A stretch of 24,906 bases of DNA from Gammaproteobacteria bacterium (lineage in GTDB: Bacteria > Pseudomonadota > Gammaproteobacteria > Methylococcales > UBA2780), in NCBI GenBank assembly GCA_003646305.1, contig QNFJ01000008.1:1-24906 (forward strand), in the 5' to 3' direction. Under the pieces are notes generated by a model. It saw nothing but the letters and a program-made list of their open reading frames with translations, ran no database searches and was not told the DNA's origin. A program made the translations under genes and the position numbers. This document shows, one piece after another, positions 1-8,011 of the stretch (position 1 is its first letter; each line of letters starts with the position of its first letter).

Positions 1-520
1 GGTGCATCAGGTTGTTACAGGCTACTTGGCCAGTGCGCGTGCAGGTACAAAAGCTCAGAAAACTCGCTCTGAAGTGCGTGGTGGCGGTAGAAAGCCATGG
101 CGTCAAAAAGGAACGGGTAATGCGAGAGCCGGTACAATTCGTAGTCCGATCTGGCGCTCAGGTGGGGTGACGTTTGCGGCGAAGCCACAGTCTCATGTGC
201 AGAAAGTAAATAAGAAAATGTATCGTGGTGCAATTTGCTCGATCCTTTCTGAATTATTGCGTCAGGATAGATTGGTCGTTTCGAATGACTTGATTCCAGA
301 GGCATCAAAGACGAAGCAGCTGCTTTCTAAGTTGGGTGATGAACTTGATGTGTTGTTGGTGACGGTTGCTGAAGAGCCAAATCTGATTTTGGCCTCTCGT
401 AATGTCAAATCGATTGAGGTTCGTTCGGTTAATAATGTAGATCCTGTCTCGTTGGTTGCTCACAAAAAAGTAATCATGACAGAGCAGGCTCTGAAAGAAA
501 TAGAAGGTCGGTTGGGATGA
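1..520 (+). CDS. rplD: 50S ribosomal protein L4 (5' truncated by window edge)
   Basis: L4 is a large-subunit protein that binds 23S rRNA and whose loop helps form the exit-tunnel constriction; in E. coli it also represses its own S10 operon. The visible 172 residues match L4 from about residue 29 of the E. coli protein. They include the loop motif KPWRQKGTG and the following SPIWRSGGVTFA, and end at the normal C-terminus. The codon at bases 2-4 is GTG, but it aligns with an internal valine (VHQVV), so it is not the start; roughly 28 N-terminal residues lie outside the window. The stop codon overlaps the rplW start in an ATGA, which suggests translational coupling. Identity is clear; only the 5' end is missing. 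Confidence 0.97.
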   Translation, partial: VHQVVTGYLASARAGTKAQKTRSEVRGGGRKPWRQKGTGNARAGTIRSPIWRSGGVTFAAKPQSHVQKVNKKMYRGAICSILSELLRQDRLVVSNDLIPEASKTKQLLSKLGDELDVLLVTVAEEPNLILASRNVKSIEVRSVNNVDPVSLVAHKKVIMTEQALKEIEGRLG

Positions 521-810
521 GCAATTTAGATTTAATGCAGATACTGCAATCTCCAGTAGTTTCGGAAAAAAGTTCTATTGCTGCCGATAAAAGTAACCGA
601 TTTGTCTTTAAAGTTCAGAAGACGGCGACGAAACCACAGATCAAAAAAGCTGTTGAGCTTATGTTTGATGTGAAGGTTGAATCTGTTCAAGTTTTGAATG
701 TGAAAGGAAAAAGCAAAAGATTTGGCCGGTTCATGGGTAAACGCTCAGACTGGAAAAAAGCTTATGTGAAGCTGAAGTCTGGCTTCGATATAGATTTCAG
801 TGCGGCTTAA
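517..810 (+). CDS. rplW: 50S ribosomal protein L23
   Basis: L23 lies at the mouth of the peptide exit tunnel, where it is the docking site for trigger factor and for signal recognition particle. The 97 residues are of normal length. The N-terminal PVVSEKSS motif carries Glu17, equivalent to the E. coli trigger-factor contact Glu18, and the RSDWKKAYV signature is near the C-terminus. The ATG overlaps the rplD stop by four bases. About 49 bases without a gene separate it from rplB; I see no convincing promoter or hairpin there. Confidence 0.97.
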   Translation: MSNLDLMQILQSPVVSEKSSIAADKSNRFVFKVQKTATKPQIKKAVELMFDVKVESVQVLNVKGKSKRFGRFMGKRSDWKKAYVKLKSGFDIDFSAA

Positions 811-859
811 TTAAAGACACATTTATCTGTAAATAATAGAATCATAGAGCGATTTTAAA

Positions 860-1681
860 ATGGCTATCATTAAATCAAAACCTACCTCACCCGGTTCAAG
901 GTTCGTCGTTAGGGTTAAAACAGCAGGCTTGCATAAAGGCAAACCTCATGCACCTTTACTTGAAAAGAAGTCAAATTCAGGTGGTCGTAATAACCAGGGA
1001 CGTATTACAACTCGCCATATTGGTGGTGGGCATAAACAACATTACCGCATAATTGATTTTAAGAGGAATAAGTTAGATATTTCTGGTAGAATTGAGCGGA
1101 TTGAGTATGACCCAAATAGAACTGCTCATATTGCACTCGTTCTCTACAAAGATGGCGAGCGTAGATATATTTTAGCGCCTAAGGATGTGGAAGTTGGGCA
1201 GGAGATTGTTTCATCTGCTGCGGCGGCTATTAAGGCCGGCAACTGTATGCTGATGCGAAATATTCCGGTAGGTACGTTAATTCACTGTGTTGAGTTAAAG
1301 CCTGGTAAAGGTGCTCAGATGGTTAGGAGTGCCGGTGGAGTCGCGCAGTTGGTTGCTAAAGAAGGAGCGTATGTCACTCTGAGGTTGAGATCAGGTGAGA
1401 TGCGGAAAGTTTTAGCTGAATGCCGTGCAACAATTGGCGAAGTGGGTAATTCAGAGCACAATCTGATTTCTCTTGGTAAAGCCGGAGCAAAACGCTGGAG
1501 AGGTGTGAGGCCAACAGTTCGTGGTGTTGCAATGAACCCGGTGGACCATCCGCATGGTGGTGGTGAAGGTAGAACCTCTGGTGGTAGGCATCCTGTTTCG
1601 CCATGGGGTGTGCCAACTAAGGGATATAAAACCAGAAAGAACAAGCGTACAGACAAGTTTATTGTCAGACGTAAGAAATAA
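860..1681 (+). CDS. rplB: 50S ribosomal protein L2
   Basis: L2 is one of the most conserved ribosomal proteins. It binds 23S rRNA near the peptidyl transferase centre and supports subunit joining. At 273 residues it has exactly the E. coli length. The C-terminal NPVDHPHGGGEGR signature is intact and includes His230, the equivalent of E. coli His229 (numbered without Met). The basic C-terminal tail ends in VRRKK. It lies between rplW and rpsS, as in the standard S10 operon, with 17 bases before rpsS. Confidence 0.98.
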   Translation: MAIIKSKPTSPGSRFVVRVKTAGLHKGKPHAPLLEKKSNSGGRNNQGRITTRHIGGGHKQHYRIIDFKRNKLDISGRIERIEYDPNRTAHIALVLYKDGERRYILAPKDVEVGQEIVSSAAAAIKAGNCMLMRNIPVGTLIHCVELKPGKGAQMVRSAGGVAQLVAKEGAYVTLRLRSGEMRKVLAECRATIGEVGNSEHNLISLGKAGAKRWRGVRPTVRGVAMNPVDHPHGGGEGRTSGGRHPVSPWGVPTKGYKTRKNKRTDKFIVRRKK

Positions 1682-1698
1682 TAGAAGAGGTAATTTTC

Positions 1699-1974
1699 GT
1701 GCCACGTTCAATTAAAAAAGGCCCTTTTATTGATCTTCATTTAATGAAGAAAGTAGAAAAGGCTGTTGAAGAAAATAGTAGAAGACCGATCAAAACATGG
1801 TCAAGACGCTCGATGATCTTTCCGGACATGATCGGTTTGACGATTGCTGTACATAACGGTCGTCAGCATGTGCCTGTTCTCGTTTCTGAGAATATGATTG
1901 GGCATAAGCTTGGAGAGTTTTCGCCGACACGCACCTATAGAGGGCATGCGGCAGATAAGAAATCGAAGAGATAG
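1699..1974 (+). CDS. rpsS: 30S ribosomal protein S19 (GTG start)
   Basis: S19 sits in the head of the small subunit and contacts S13 and the A-site finger of the large subunit. The 91 residues begin with the family-invariant PRSIKKGPF right after the initiator, which fixes the start at the GTG at 1699. An AGAGG ribosome-binding site lies about ten bases upstream. The TRTYRGHAADKK motif near the C-terminus is also diagnostic. Five bases separate its stop from rplV. Confidence 0.97.
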   Translation: MPRSIKKGPFIDLHLMKKVEKAVEENSRRPIKTWSRRSMIFPDMIGLTIAVHNGRQHVPVLVSENMIGHKLGEFSPTRTYRGHAADKKSKR

Positions 1975-1979
1975 GGACG

Positions 1980-2312
1980 ATGGAAGTATCAGCCAAATTA
2001 AGTAATATTCCTATGTCAGCGCAGAAGGGTCGGTTAGTAGCTGATCAGATACGTGGTCTTGACGTAGATAAGGCTTTGAACTTGTTGAAGTTCAGCACTA
2101 AAAAAGCCGCAAAAATCATGTGTAAGTTGTTAGAGTCTGCAATTGCTAACGCCGAACATAATGAAGGTGCGGATATTGATGAGTTGAGAGTTTCAACAGT
2201 TTTTGTAGATGAAAGTCGAACGCAAAAAAGGTTTAGAGCAAGAGCAAAGGGACGCGCGAACAGAATTTTAAAACGTTCGTGTCATATCACCATTAAAGTT
2301 AGAGAAGGTTAG
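1980..2312 (+). CDS. rplV: 50S ribosomal protein L22
   Basis: L22 binds all six domains of 23S rRNA. Its long beta-hairpin lines the exit tunnel opposite L4, the site of macrolide-resistance and stalling effects in E. coli. The 110 residues have the usual length. The hairpin is visible as the basic stretch at about residues 80-100 (FVDESRTQKRFRARAKGRAN). The IKVRE ending is typical. It lies between rpsS and rpsC with gaps of five and nine bases, so translational coupling is likely. Confidence 0.97.
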   Translation: MEVSAKLSNIPMSAQKGRLVADQIRGLDVDKALNLLKFSTKKAAKIMCKLLESAIANAEHNEGADIDELRVSTVFVDESRTQKRFRARAKGRANRILKRSCHITIKVREG

Positions 2313-2321
2313 AGGTCCAGT

Positions 2322-3011
2322 ATGGGTCAAAAAGTACATCCAACAGGTATACGTTTAGGTTATATCAAAGACTGGAATTCTCGGTGGTATGCGAGCACGA
2401 AAGAATATTCTCGCTTGCTACACGAGGATTTAATGGTTCGTGATTTTCTAAAGAAGAAGCTTAAGAATGCTTCTGTTAGCAGAATTCAGATTAACCGCCC
2501 CGCGAATAACGCGCAGATAACAATCCACACGGCAAGGCCAGGTATTGTTATCGGTAAAAAAGGCGAAGATATTGATCGTTTGAGAGGTATCGTATCTGAA
2601 ATGATGGGTATCCCTGTTCAGCTGAATGTTGAAGAGATCAGGAAGCCTGAATTTGATGCTTTACTGGTTGCAGAAGGCGTTGCCCAGCAACTTGAAAAGA
2701 GAATCATGTTTCGTCGTGCGATGAAGCGTGCGGTCAGCAATACAATGCGTCTTGGTGCTGAAGGTATCAAAATTAGTGTTAGTGGTCGTTTGAATGGGGC
2801 GGAAATCGCTCGTAAGGAATGGTATAGAGAGGGACGTGTACCGTTGCATACGCTCAGGGCTGATATTGATTATGGTGCTACTGAGGCGCTTACAACCTAC
2901 GGGATCATTGGAATTAAAGTCTGGATCTTCAAAGGTGAAGTTTTTGAAAATGCAGGTGGGACGCAAGCAGCTCCTGAAAAGAAAGCTGCTGCTAAAGCTG
3001 TTGCTAAATAG
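2322..3011 (+). CDS. rpsC: 30S ribosomal protein S3
   Basis: S3 forms part of the mRNA entry channel and, with S4 and S5, the ribosomal helicase. The N-terminal type II KH domain is visible, with the GKKG loop at residues 78-81. The helicase residues known in E. coli are present at the same positions (Arg131, Arg132, Lys135 in FRRAMKRAV). The YREGRVPLHTLRADIDYG motif follows. The tail from about residue 211 is rich in Ala and Lys and is variable in the family. Total length of 229 is normal. Confidence 0.97.
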   Translation: MGQKVHPTGIRLGYIKDWNSRWYASTKEYSRLLHEDLMVRDFLKKKLKNASVSRIQINRPANNAQITIHTARPGIVIGKKGEDIDRLRGIVSEMMGIPVQLNVEEIRKPEFDALLVAEGVAQQLEKRIMFRRAMKRAVSNTMRLGAEGIKISVSGRLNGAEIARKEWYREGRVPLHTLRADIDYGATEALTTYGIIGIKVWIFKGEVFENAGGTQAAPEKKAAAKAVAK

Positions 3012-3021
3012 GGTATAGGTC

Positions 3022-3435
3022 ATGCTTCAACCGAAAAGAACAAAATTTAGGAAACAGCATAAAGGTAGAAATACCGGCCTGGCTCACCGTGGGAGCACTG
3101 TCAGCTTTGGTGAGTTTGGGATCAAGTCTGTCTCTCGTGGTCGTATCACAGCGCGCCAGATTGAAGCGGCTCGTCGTGCTATTAGTCGTCATGTTAAGCG
3201 TGGCGGTAAGATCTGGATTAGGGTTTTTCCAGACAAGCCGATTACCAAAAAGCCATTGGAAGTAAGGATGGGTAAAGGTAAAGGTAGCGTTGAGTATTGG
3301 GTTGCGGAAGTTAAGCCTGGTTCAATGTTGTATGAAATTCAGGGTGTTTCAGAAGAGCTTGCGAGAGAGGCATTTCAGCTTGCTGCTGCAAAGCTGCCTG
3401 TCAAAACAGCTTTTTCTAGTCGCGTGGTGATGTAA
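3022..3435 (+). CDS. rplP: 50S ribosomal protein L16
   Basis: L16 binds near the A site and the 5S rRNA and helps position aminoacyl-tRNA. The N-terminus MLQPKRTKFRK and the RVFPDKPIT and VRMGKGKG motifs are diagnostic. Arg82 is equivalent to E. coli Arg81, which is hydroxylated by the oxygenase YcfD (RoxA); it is shifted by one because this protein has a one-residue insertion near residue 23. The 137 residues are normal. The last base of its stop is the first base of the rpmC ATG. Confidence 0.97.
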   Translation: MLQPKRTKFRKQHKGRNTGLAHRGSTVSFGEFGIKSVSRGRITARQIEAARRAISRHVKRGGKIWIRVFPDKPITKKPLEVRMGKGKGSVEYWVAEVKPGSMLYEIQGVSEELAREAFQLAAAKLPVKTAFSSRVVM

Positions 3436-3626
3436 TGAAAGCTTCAGAGTTAAGAGAAAAAAGCATTGAAGAATTGGATTCGCTGCTGGTAGAGCTTCGC
3501 CGTGAGCAATTTAACATGCGGATGCAAAAAGGGACTGGGCAAATGAATAATCCACATCATTTTAAACGTGTTAAGAAAGATGTTGCCCGCATCAACACGA
3601 TTAAAAAAGAAATGGCGAGTGCATAG
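3435..3626 (+). CDS. rpmC: 50S ribosomal protein L29
   Basis: L29 is a small two-helix protein next to L23 at the exit-tunnel mouth. The 63 residues show the family pattern: MKASELREKS at the start, the LRREQFNMRMQKGTGQ turn between the helices, and a basic second helix (RVKKDVARINTIKKE). It overlaps the rplP stop by one base and is followed after a single base by rpsQ, the expected S10 operon order. Confidence 0.96.
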   Translation: MKASELREKSIEELDSLLVELRREQFNMRMQKGTGQMNNPHHFKRVKKDVARINTIKKEMASA

Positions 3627-3627
3627 T

Positions 3628-3888
3628 ATGAGTGGTTCAACAGATAAAGCGCGCACAATTAGTGGTAAAGTTGTCAGCACAAAAATGGACAAAACAATAA
3701 CTGTTTTGGTTGAGAGGATGGTGCGTCATCCTGTTTACGGAAAATATATCCGCCGTTCATCAAAATTGATGGCACACGATGAGGCAAATAGCTGTAAGGA
3801 AGGCGATATTGTAACGGTTGTTTCATGTCGTCCATTTTCCAAAAACAAAACATGGCTGTTGCATGAAATTGTGGAATCAGGAAGCTGA
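3628..3888 (+). CDS. rpsQ: 30S ribosomal protein S17
   Basis: S17 is a primary 16S rRNA-binding protein with an OB fold. The reading frame stays open upstream to an ATG at 3568 inside rpmC. The start chosen here, ATG 3628, lies one base after the rpmC stop and gives 86 residues beginning MSGSTDKARTISGKVVS, which fits the family; the longer form would add twenty unrelated residues. The RHPVYGKYIRRSSK motif and the DIVTVVSCRPFSKNKTW region are typical. It is the last gene of the S10 operon; 56 bases separate it from rplN. Confidence 0.95.
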   Translation: MSGSTDKARTISGKVVSTKMDKTITVLVERMVRHPVYGKYIRRSSKLMAHDEANSCKEGDIVTVVSCRPFSKNKTWLLHEIVESGS

Positions 3889-3944
3889 TCCGCGTTTCTT
3901 TATTTTAATAGCTTTATAGCGATTGATAAGTACGGGAAATAATA

Positions 3945-4313
3945 ATGATTCAGATGCAAACCAGCCTGGATATTGCCGATAATAGCGGTGCTAAAAGGGT
4001 TATGTGTATCAAAGTCCTAGGTGGATCGCACAGGCGGTATGCGGGCATTGGTGACATTATCAAAGTCAGTATTAAAGATGCCATTCCTCGCGGCAAAGTG
4101 AAGAAAGGTGAAGTTTATAATGCAGTAGTCGTGCGGACTAAAAAAGCGATACGTCGCCCAGATGGTTCTGCTATCCGTTTTGATGGGAATGCGGCAGTTA
4201 TTCTTAATGCAAACCTGCAGCCGGTTGGCACGCGTATTTTTGGCCCGGTGACTAGAGAGCTGCGAAATGAAAAGTTCATGAAGATCATTTCATTGGCTCC
4301 TGAAGTTCTGTAG
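3945..4313 (+). CDS. rplN: 50S ribosomal protein L14
   Basis: L14 lies at the subunit interface, forms bridges to 16S rRNA, and is the binding site of the silencing factor RsfS. The 122 residues have the exact family length and start MIQMQTSLDIADNSGAK. The GDIIKVSIKDAIPRGKVKKG motif is intact. It is the first gene of the spc operon in E. coli. The preceding 56 bases are AT-rich and may hold a promoter, but I see no clearly matched -35/-10 pair. Confidence 0.97.
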   Translation: MIQMQTSLDIADNSGAKRVMCIKVLGGSHRRYAGIGDIIKVSIKDAIPRGKVKKGEVYNAVVVRTKKAIRRPDGSAIRFDGNAAVILNANLQPVGTRIFGPVTRELRNEKFMKIISLAPEVL

Positions 4314-4325
4314 AGAAAAGTAGAT

Positions 4326-4643
4326 ATGAAGAAGATTCGCAAAGGTGACAAGGTCACCATTCTTACAGGCAAAGATAAAGGTAGAGATGGTTCTGTCCTG
4401 AATGTTTTTGATAACGATAAGGTTTTGGTTGAAAACATCAACCTTGTTAAAAAACATCAAAAGCCTAATCCCCAGAAAAGCATCGCTGGTGGGATAATTG
4501 AAAAAGAGATGCCTATTCACGTTTCTAATGTTGCATTGTTGAATCCAGCAACGGGTAAAGCGGATAAAGTAGGAATCAAGGTGCTTGAAGACGGCGGTAA
4601 AGTCCGTGTTTTTAGGTCTAATAACGAAGTCGTTGATGTCTAA
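4326..4643 (+). CDS. rplX: 50S ribosomal protein L24
   Basis: L24 is an assembly-initiator protein that binds the 5' end of 23S rRNA. A KOW motif is visible near the N-terminus (KGDKVTILTGKDKGRDGSV, residues 6-24). The NLVKKHQKPNPQKSIAGGI region and MPIHVSNVAL follow in the usual order. The length of 105 is normal. It lies 12 bases after rplN and 18 bases before rplE. Confidence 0.97.
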   Translation: MKKIRKGDKVTILTGKDKGRDGSVLNVFDNDKVLVENINLVKKHQKPNPQKSIAGGIIEKEMPIHVSNVALLNPATGKADKVGIKVLEDGGKVRVFRSNNEVVDV

Positions 4644-4661
4644 TCACGCGGAATAATAGAG

Positions 4662-5201
4662 ATGGCTAGATTAGAAAATACATATAAAGAACAGATTGTA
4701 CCTGAGTTGCAAAAGCGCTTTGGTTACAACTCAATTATGCAGGTTCCTAAAATCACCAAGATTACGATTAATATGGGTGTTGGTGATGCAGTTGCAGATA
4801 AGAAGGTGATGCAGTTTGCGGTTTCTGATATGACTAAAATTAGTGGTCAGAAACCAGTAGTAACACTTTCGAGAAAGTCGATTGCTGGATTTAAGATTCG
4901 TGATGATATGCCGATTGGTTGCAAAGTAACGCTTCGAAGTGATCGGATGTATGAGTTCTTGGATCGTTTAATCAGTGTGGCGATTCCTCGTATTCGTGAT
5001 TTTCGTGGTTTGAGCGCTAAATCATTTGATGGTCGTGGAAACTATACGATGGGCGTCAAAGAGCAAATCATCTTTCCTGAGATTGATTACGACAAGATTG
5101 ACAAGATTCGTGGTATGGATATTTCTATCACGACCTCTGCGGCAACAAATGAAGAGGGTCGAGCTTTGTTAGAGTTGTTTAAATTTCCATTTAAGAATTA
5201 G
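4662..5201 (+). CDS. rplE: 50S ribosomal protein L5
   Basis: L5 binds 5S rRNA in the central protuberance and contacts P-site tRNA. The 179 residues match the E. coli length. Diagnostic stretches are the N-terminal region with KITKITINMGVG, the central KPVVTLSRKSIAGFKIR, and the C-terminal MGVKEQIIFPEIDYDKI. The gene is eleven bases upstream of rpsN. Confidence 0.98.
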   Translation: MARLENTYKEQIVPELQKRFGYNSIMQVPKITKITINMGVGDAVADKKVMQFAVSDMTKISGQKPVVTLSRKSIAGFKIRDDMPIGCKVTLRSDRMYEFLDRLISVAIPRIRDFRGLSAKSFDGRGNYTMGVKEQIIFPEIDYDKIDKIRGMDISITTSAATNEEGRALLELFKFPFKN

Positions 5202-5212
5202 GAAGACTATCC

Positions 5213-5518
5213 ATGGCAAAAAAATCCATGATTGCACGTGAACGTAAACGTGAGCGTACTGTAGCGAAATATGCAGTAAAGAGAGCGGAACTCAAGAAAA
5301 TTATTGCGAGCGTAACTTCTTCTGATGAAGAAAGAGATGCCGCACAGGCAAAGCTTCAGGCACTACCGCGTAATGCTAATCCAGTAAGGCTTAGAAATCG
5401 TTGTAACCTGACAGGTCGGCCTCATGGGTATTATCGTAAATTTGGTCTGTCACGTAATAAACTGCGTGAGCACACAATGCGCGGTGATGTGCCGGGTTTA
5501 ACTAAGGCAAGTTGGTAA
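5213..5518 (+). CDS. rpsN: 30S ribosomal protein S14, long zinc-free form
   Basis: S14 is a late-assembling protein of the small-subunit head. At 101 residues this is the long form. It has one cysteine only, in NRCNLTGRPHGYYRKF, instead of the CxxC pairs of the short zinc-ribbon form, so it needs no zinc. The C-terminal REHTMRGDVPGLTKASW is conserved. The L36 encoded later in the same cluster is, by contrast, the zinc-binding type. Forty bases of untranslated sequence follow before rpsH. Confidence 0.97.
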   Translation: MAKKSMIARERKRERTVAKYAVKRAELKKIIASVTSSDEERDAAQAKLQALPRNANPVRLRNRCNLTGRPHGYYRKFGLSRNKLREHTMRGDVPGLTKASW

Positions 5519-5558
5519 CTTTACTGCATATTAAGCAGACAAGTCTGGAGTCTATAAA

Positions 5559-5954
5559 ATGAGTATGACTGATCCAATAGCGGATATGCTAACACGAATC
5601 AGAAATGGGCAGATGGCGCAGAAGCAGAGCGTATCTATGCCATCTTCAACACTTAAAAAAGCAGTTGCTGTGGTGTTGAAGGAAGAAGGTTATGTTGAAG
5701 ATTTTGAAGTTGTTGATGAGGCTGGCAAGCCACAGTTGACAGTTACGCTGAAGTATTATCAAGGCAAACCTGTTATAGAAAATATACAAAGAGTAAGTCG
5801 TCCTGGACTGCGTATTTATAAGTCTTGTGATGAGCTGCCTGCTGTTATGGGTGGCCTGGGTACAGCTATTGTTTCAACCTCAAAAGGTTTGATGACAGAT
5901 CGATCTGCTCGCTCTAACGGAGTGGGTGGTGAAGTGCTGTGTGTGGTTTCCTGA
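5559..5954 (+). CDS. rpsH: 30S ribosomal protein S8
   Basis: S8 binds helix 21 of 16S rRNA and in E. coli represses the spc operon by binding the rplE mRNA region. The 131 residues start MSMTDPIADMLTRIRNGQ; a second ATG two codons in is possible, but the first matches the E. coli start. The C-terminal TSKGLMTDRSARSNGVGGEVLCVV carries the conserved RNA-binding loop. It lies 17 bases before rplF. Confidence 0.97.
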   Translation: MSMTDPIADMLTRIRNGQMAQKQSVSMPSSTLKKAVAVVLKEEGYVEDFEVVDEAGKPQLTVTLKYYQGKPVIENIQRVSRPGLRIYKSCDELPAVMGGLGTAIVSTSKGLMTDRSARSNGVGGEVLCVVS

Positions 5955-5971
5955 TTTAGTGAGTCGAAAAG

Positions 5972-6505
5972 ATGTCTAGAATTGCAAACAGTCCAGTTGA
6001 AATCCCACAGGGAGTGGAGATTAATCTGGATGGTAACTTGGTTTCTGTTAAAGGAAAGAATGGTGAGCTGAGTCGTGTTATCCATCAGTTGGTAGAGGCA
6101 TCTATTGATGGCTCTACTTTGAAAGTTAAGAGTACGGCGAACAGCAAACATGCTATTGCATTAGCAGGAACAACACGTGCCTTAATCAACAACATGGTGT
6201 CTGGAGTTAATCAGGGTTTTGAGAAGAAACTTACTTTGATTGGTGTTGGTTACCGTGCTCAAGCAAAGGGTAAAGTCCTCAATTTAACATTGGGTTTCTC
6301 GCATCCTGTTAATTTTGATGTGCCGGAAGGGATCTCTATTGAGACTCCAAGTCAAACTGAGATTATTGTGAAAGGTTGCGATAAACAGTTGGTTGGTCAG
6401 GTTGCCGCAGATATTAGAGCGTACAGGCCTCCTGAGCCATACAAAGGCAAAGGGGTTCGTTATTCTGACGAGCATGTCGTTAGAAAAGAAGCTAAAAAGA
6501 AATAA
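5972..6505 (+). CDS. rplF: 50S ribosomal protein L6
   Basis: L6 is a two-domain protein near the factor-binding site and the sarcin-ricin loop. The N-terminal MSRIANSPVEIPQGV, the central GFEKKLTLIGVGYRAQ and the C-terminal YRPPEPYKGKGVRYSDE are family signatures. The 177 residues match the usual length. Nine bases separate it from rplR. Confidence 0.98.
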   Translation: MSRIANSPVEIPQGVEINLDGNLVSVKGKNGELSRVIHQLVEASIDGSTLKVKSTANSKHAIALAGTTRALINNMVSGVNQGFEKKLTLIGVGYRAQAKGKVLNLTLGFSHPVNFDVPEGISIETPSQTEIIVKGCDKQLVGQVAADIRAYRPPEPYKGKGVRYSDEHVVRKEAKKK

Positions 6506-6514
6506 GGTAGGACG

Positions 6515-6868
6515 ATGGATAAGAAGTCATCTCGTATGCGTCGCGCAAAAAAAGCGCGTTGCAAAATTAAAACATTGGGTGTCAACAGGTTGTCTGTTCA
6601 CCGTACACCTCGGCACATATACGCTCAGGTTCTTACGGCTGATGGTTCTCAGGTTCTTGCAGAAGCGTCAACAGTGCAGTCGGCTGTTAGTTCTGATGTT
6701 AAATCTACTGGAAACATTGAGGCAGCATCAGTTGTCGGTAAGTTGATCGGCGAAAAAGCGATTGCAGCAGGAATTGAGCAAGTAGCTTTCGATAGATCAG
6801 GATATAAATATCATGGCCGCGTTAAAGCATTAGCAGATGCGGCACGTGAAGCTGGGCTGAAATTCTAG
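6515..6868 (+). CDS. rplR: 50S ribosomal protein L18
   Basis: L18 binds 5S rRNA and, with L5, anchors it in the central protuberance. The 117 residues have the E. coli length: a basic N-terminus (MDKKSSRMRRAKKARCKI), the RLSVHRTPRHIYAQV segment, and the C-terminal FDRSGYKYHGRVKALADAAR. An unrelated frame across the rplF-rplR junction is only a shadow. The start at 6515 lies five bases after a GGTAGG that suits a ribosome-binding site. Confidence 0.97.
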   Translation: MDKKSSRMRRAKKARCKIKTLGVNRLSVHRTPRHIYAQVLTADGSQVLAEASTVQSAVSSDVKSTGNIEAASVVGKLIGEKAIAAGIEQVAFDRSGYKYHGRVKALADAAREAGLKF

Positions 6869-6876
6869 AGGTTATT

Positions 6877-7383
6877 ATGGCAAATGTAGCTCCTCAAAAT
6901 AATAGTGATGGTCTCCAGGAGAAACTGGTTGCAGTGAACCGTGTTTCTAAAGTTGTTAAAGGTGGTCGTCAGTTTGGTTTCACCGCTCTAACTGTAGTTG
7001 GAGATGGTGAAGGTCGTGTTGGTTATGGGCTTTGTAAAGCTCGTGAAGTGCCTATCGCAATTCAAAAATCCATGGAACAGGCGCGTAAAAATATGCGTGA
7101 TGTTTCTTTGAGTGATGGGACGCTGCACTACTCGGTAATGGCTCGTACCGGAGCGGCTAAAGTGTTCATGAAGCCGGCTTCTGAAGGTACAGGCATCATC
7201 GCTGGTGGTGCAATGCGTGCTGTTTTTGAAGTGGTTGGAGTTCATAATGTGCTTGCAAAATGTATTGGTACAAATAATCCAATTAATGTCGTGCGTGCAA
7301 CGATCAATGGTCTGGCAGAGATGAGCAGCCCTGAATTGATTGCAGCTAAACGTGGCAAATCCGTAACAGAGATTACAGGGTAA
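6877..7383 (+). CDS. rpsE: 30S ribosomal protein S5
   Basis: S5 sits at the mRNA entry channel and affects decoding accuracy and spectinomycin sensitivity. The N-terminal dsRNA-binding-like domain is visible in RVSKVVKGGRQFGFTALTVV and GDGEGRVGYGLCKAREVP. The C-terminal domain contains AGGAMRAVFEVVGVHNVLAK and ends SVTEITG. The 168 residues are typical. Five bases separate it from rpmD. Confidence 0.97.
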   Translation: MANVAPQNNSDGLQEKLVAVNRVSKVVKGGRQFGFTALTVVGDGEGRVGYGLCKAREVPIAIQKSMEQARKNMRDVSLSDGTLHYSVMARTGAAKVFMKPASEGTGIIAGGAMRAVFEVVGVHNVLAKCIGTNNPINVVRATINGLAEMSSPELIAAKRGKSVTEITG

Positions 7384-7388
7384 ATAAA

Positions 7389-7574
7389 ATGTCGACCAAG
7401 AACCTAAGAGTGACATTGATCAAAAGTAAAAATGGTCGCCTTCCTAGGCACAAAGCTTGTGTTGCAGGATTGGGGCTTAGACGTATGCATCATACCGTTG
7501 AAGTGGAAGATACCGCTTGTAACCGTGGGATGATCAACAAAGTAAGCTACTTATTAAAAGTAGAGGAAGTCTAA
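7389..7574 (+). CDS. rpmD: 50S ribosomal protein L30
   Basis: L30 is a small protein of the large subunit. The 61 residues contain the ferredoxin-like fold signature LRVTLIKSKNGRLPRHKACV and GLGLRRMHHTVEVEDT, then the family ending IRGMINKV-type sequence (here NRGMINKVSYLLKVEE). It lies between rpsE and rplO as in the standard spc operon, with one base before the rplO start. Confidence 0.96.
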   Translation: MSTKNLRVTLIKSKNGRLPRHKACVAGLGLRRMHHTVEVEDTACNRGMINKVSYLLKVEEV

Positions 7575-7575
7575 T

Positions 7576-8010
7576 ATGTATCTTAATAATTTAAGACCTG
7601 CTGAAGGCAGCAAGAAGAAGTCCAAAAGAGTTGGCCGGGGAATCGGTAGTACTCTTGGGAAGACTTGTGGGCGCGGGCATAAAGGACAGAAATCACGTTC
7701 TGGTGGTTTTCATAAAATTGGTTTTGAAGGCGGTCAAATGCCTCTTCAAAGAAGACTTCCTAAGGTTGGATTTACTTCAAGAAAGAAGAGCCAAAGCGCA
7801 CAGGTTTGCTTGCATGAGCTGGCCAAGATAGATTCTGACATTATTGATATTCTTTCTCTTAAGGCGGCTAATATTATTCCTGCTGTTGCAAAGAGAGTTA
7901 AAGTGATCGACTCAGGCAAAATCGAGAAGGCTGTTACTTTACGTGGCCTGTTGGCTACGAAAGGTGCAAAGGCTGCAATCGAAAATGCTGGTGGAAAGGT
8001 AGAGGATTGA
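7576..8010 (+). CDS. rplO: 50S ribosomal protein L15
   Basis: L15 is a late-assembly protein with a long glycine- and lysine-rich N-terminal extension that enters the 23S rRNA core. That extension is visible: MYLNNLRPAEGSKKKSKRVG followed by GRGHKGQKSRSGG and FEGGQMPLQRRLPK. The globular C-terminal part ends AKAAIENAGGKVED. The 144 residues match E. coli. Its stop is one base before the secY start. Confidence 0.97.
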   Translation: MYLNNLRPAEGSKKKSKRVGRGIGSTLGKTCGRGHKGQKSRSGGFHKIGFEGGQMPLQRRLPKVGFTSRKKSQSAQVCLHELAKIDSDIIDILSLKAANIIPAVAKRVKVIDSGKIEKAVTLRGLLATKGAKAAIENAGGKVED

Positions 8011-8011
8011 T

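Noticed and set aside
3568..3627. Upstream extension of the S17 frame into rpmC
   Set aside because: It adds twenty residues unlike S17; the ATG at 3628 directly follows the rpmC stop and matches the family start.
3889..3944. Possible spc-operon promoter before rplN
   Set aside because: The stretch is AT-rich, but no -35/-10 pair with good spacing and match is present.
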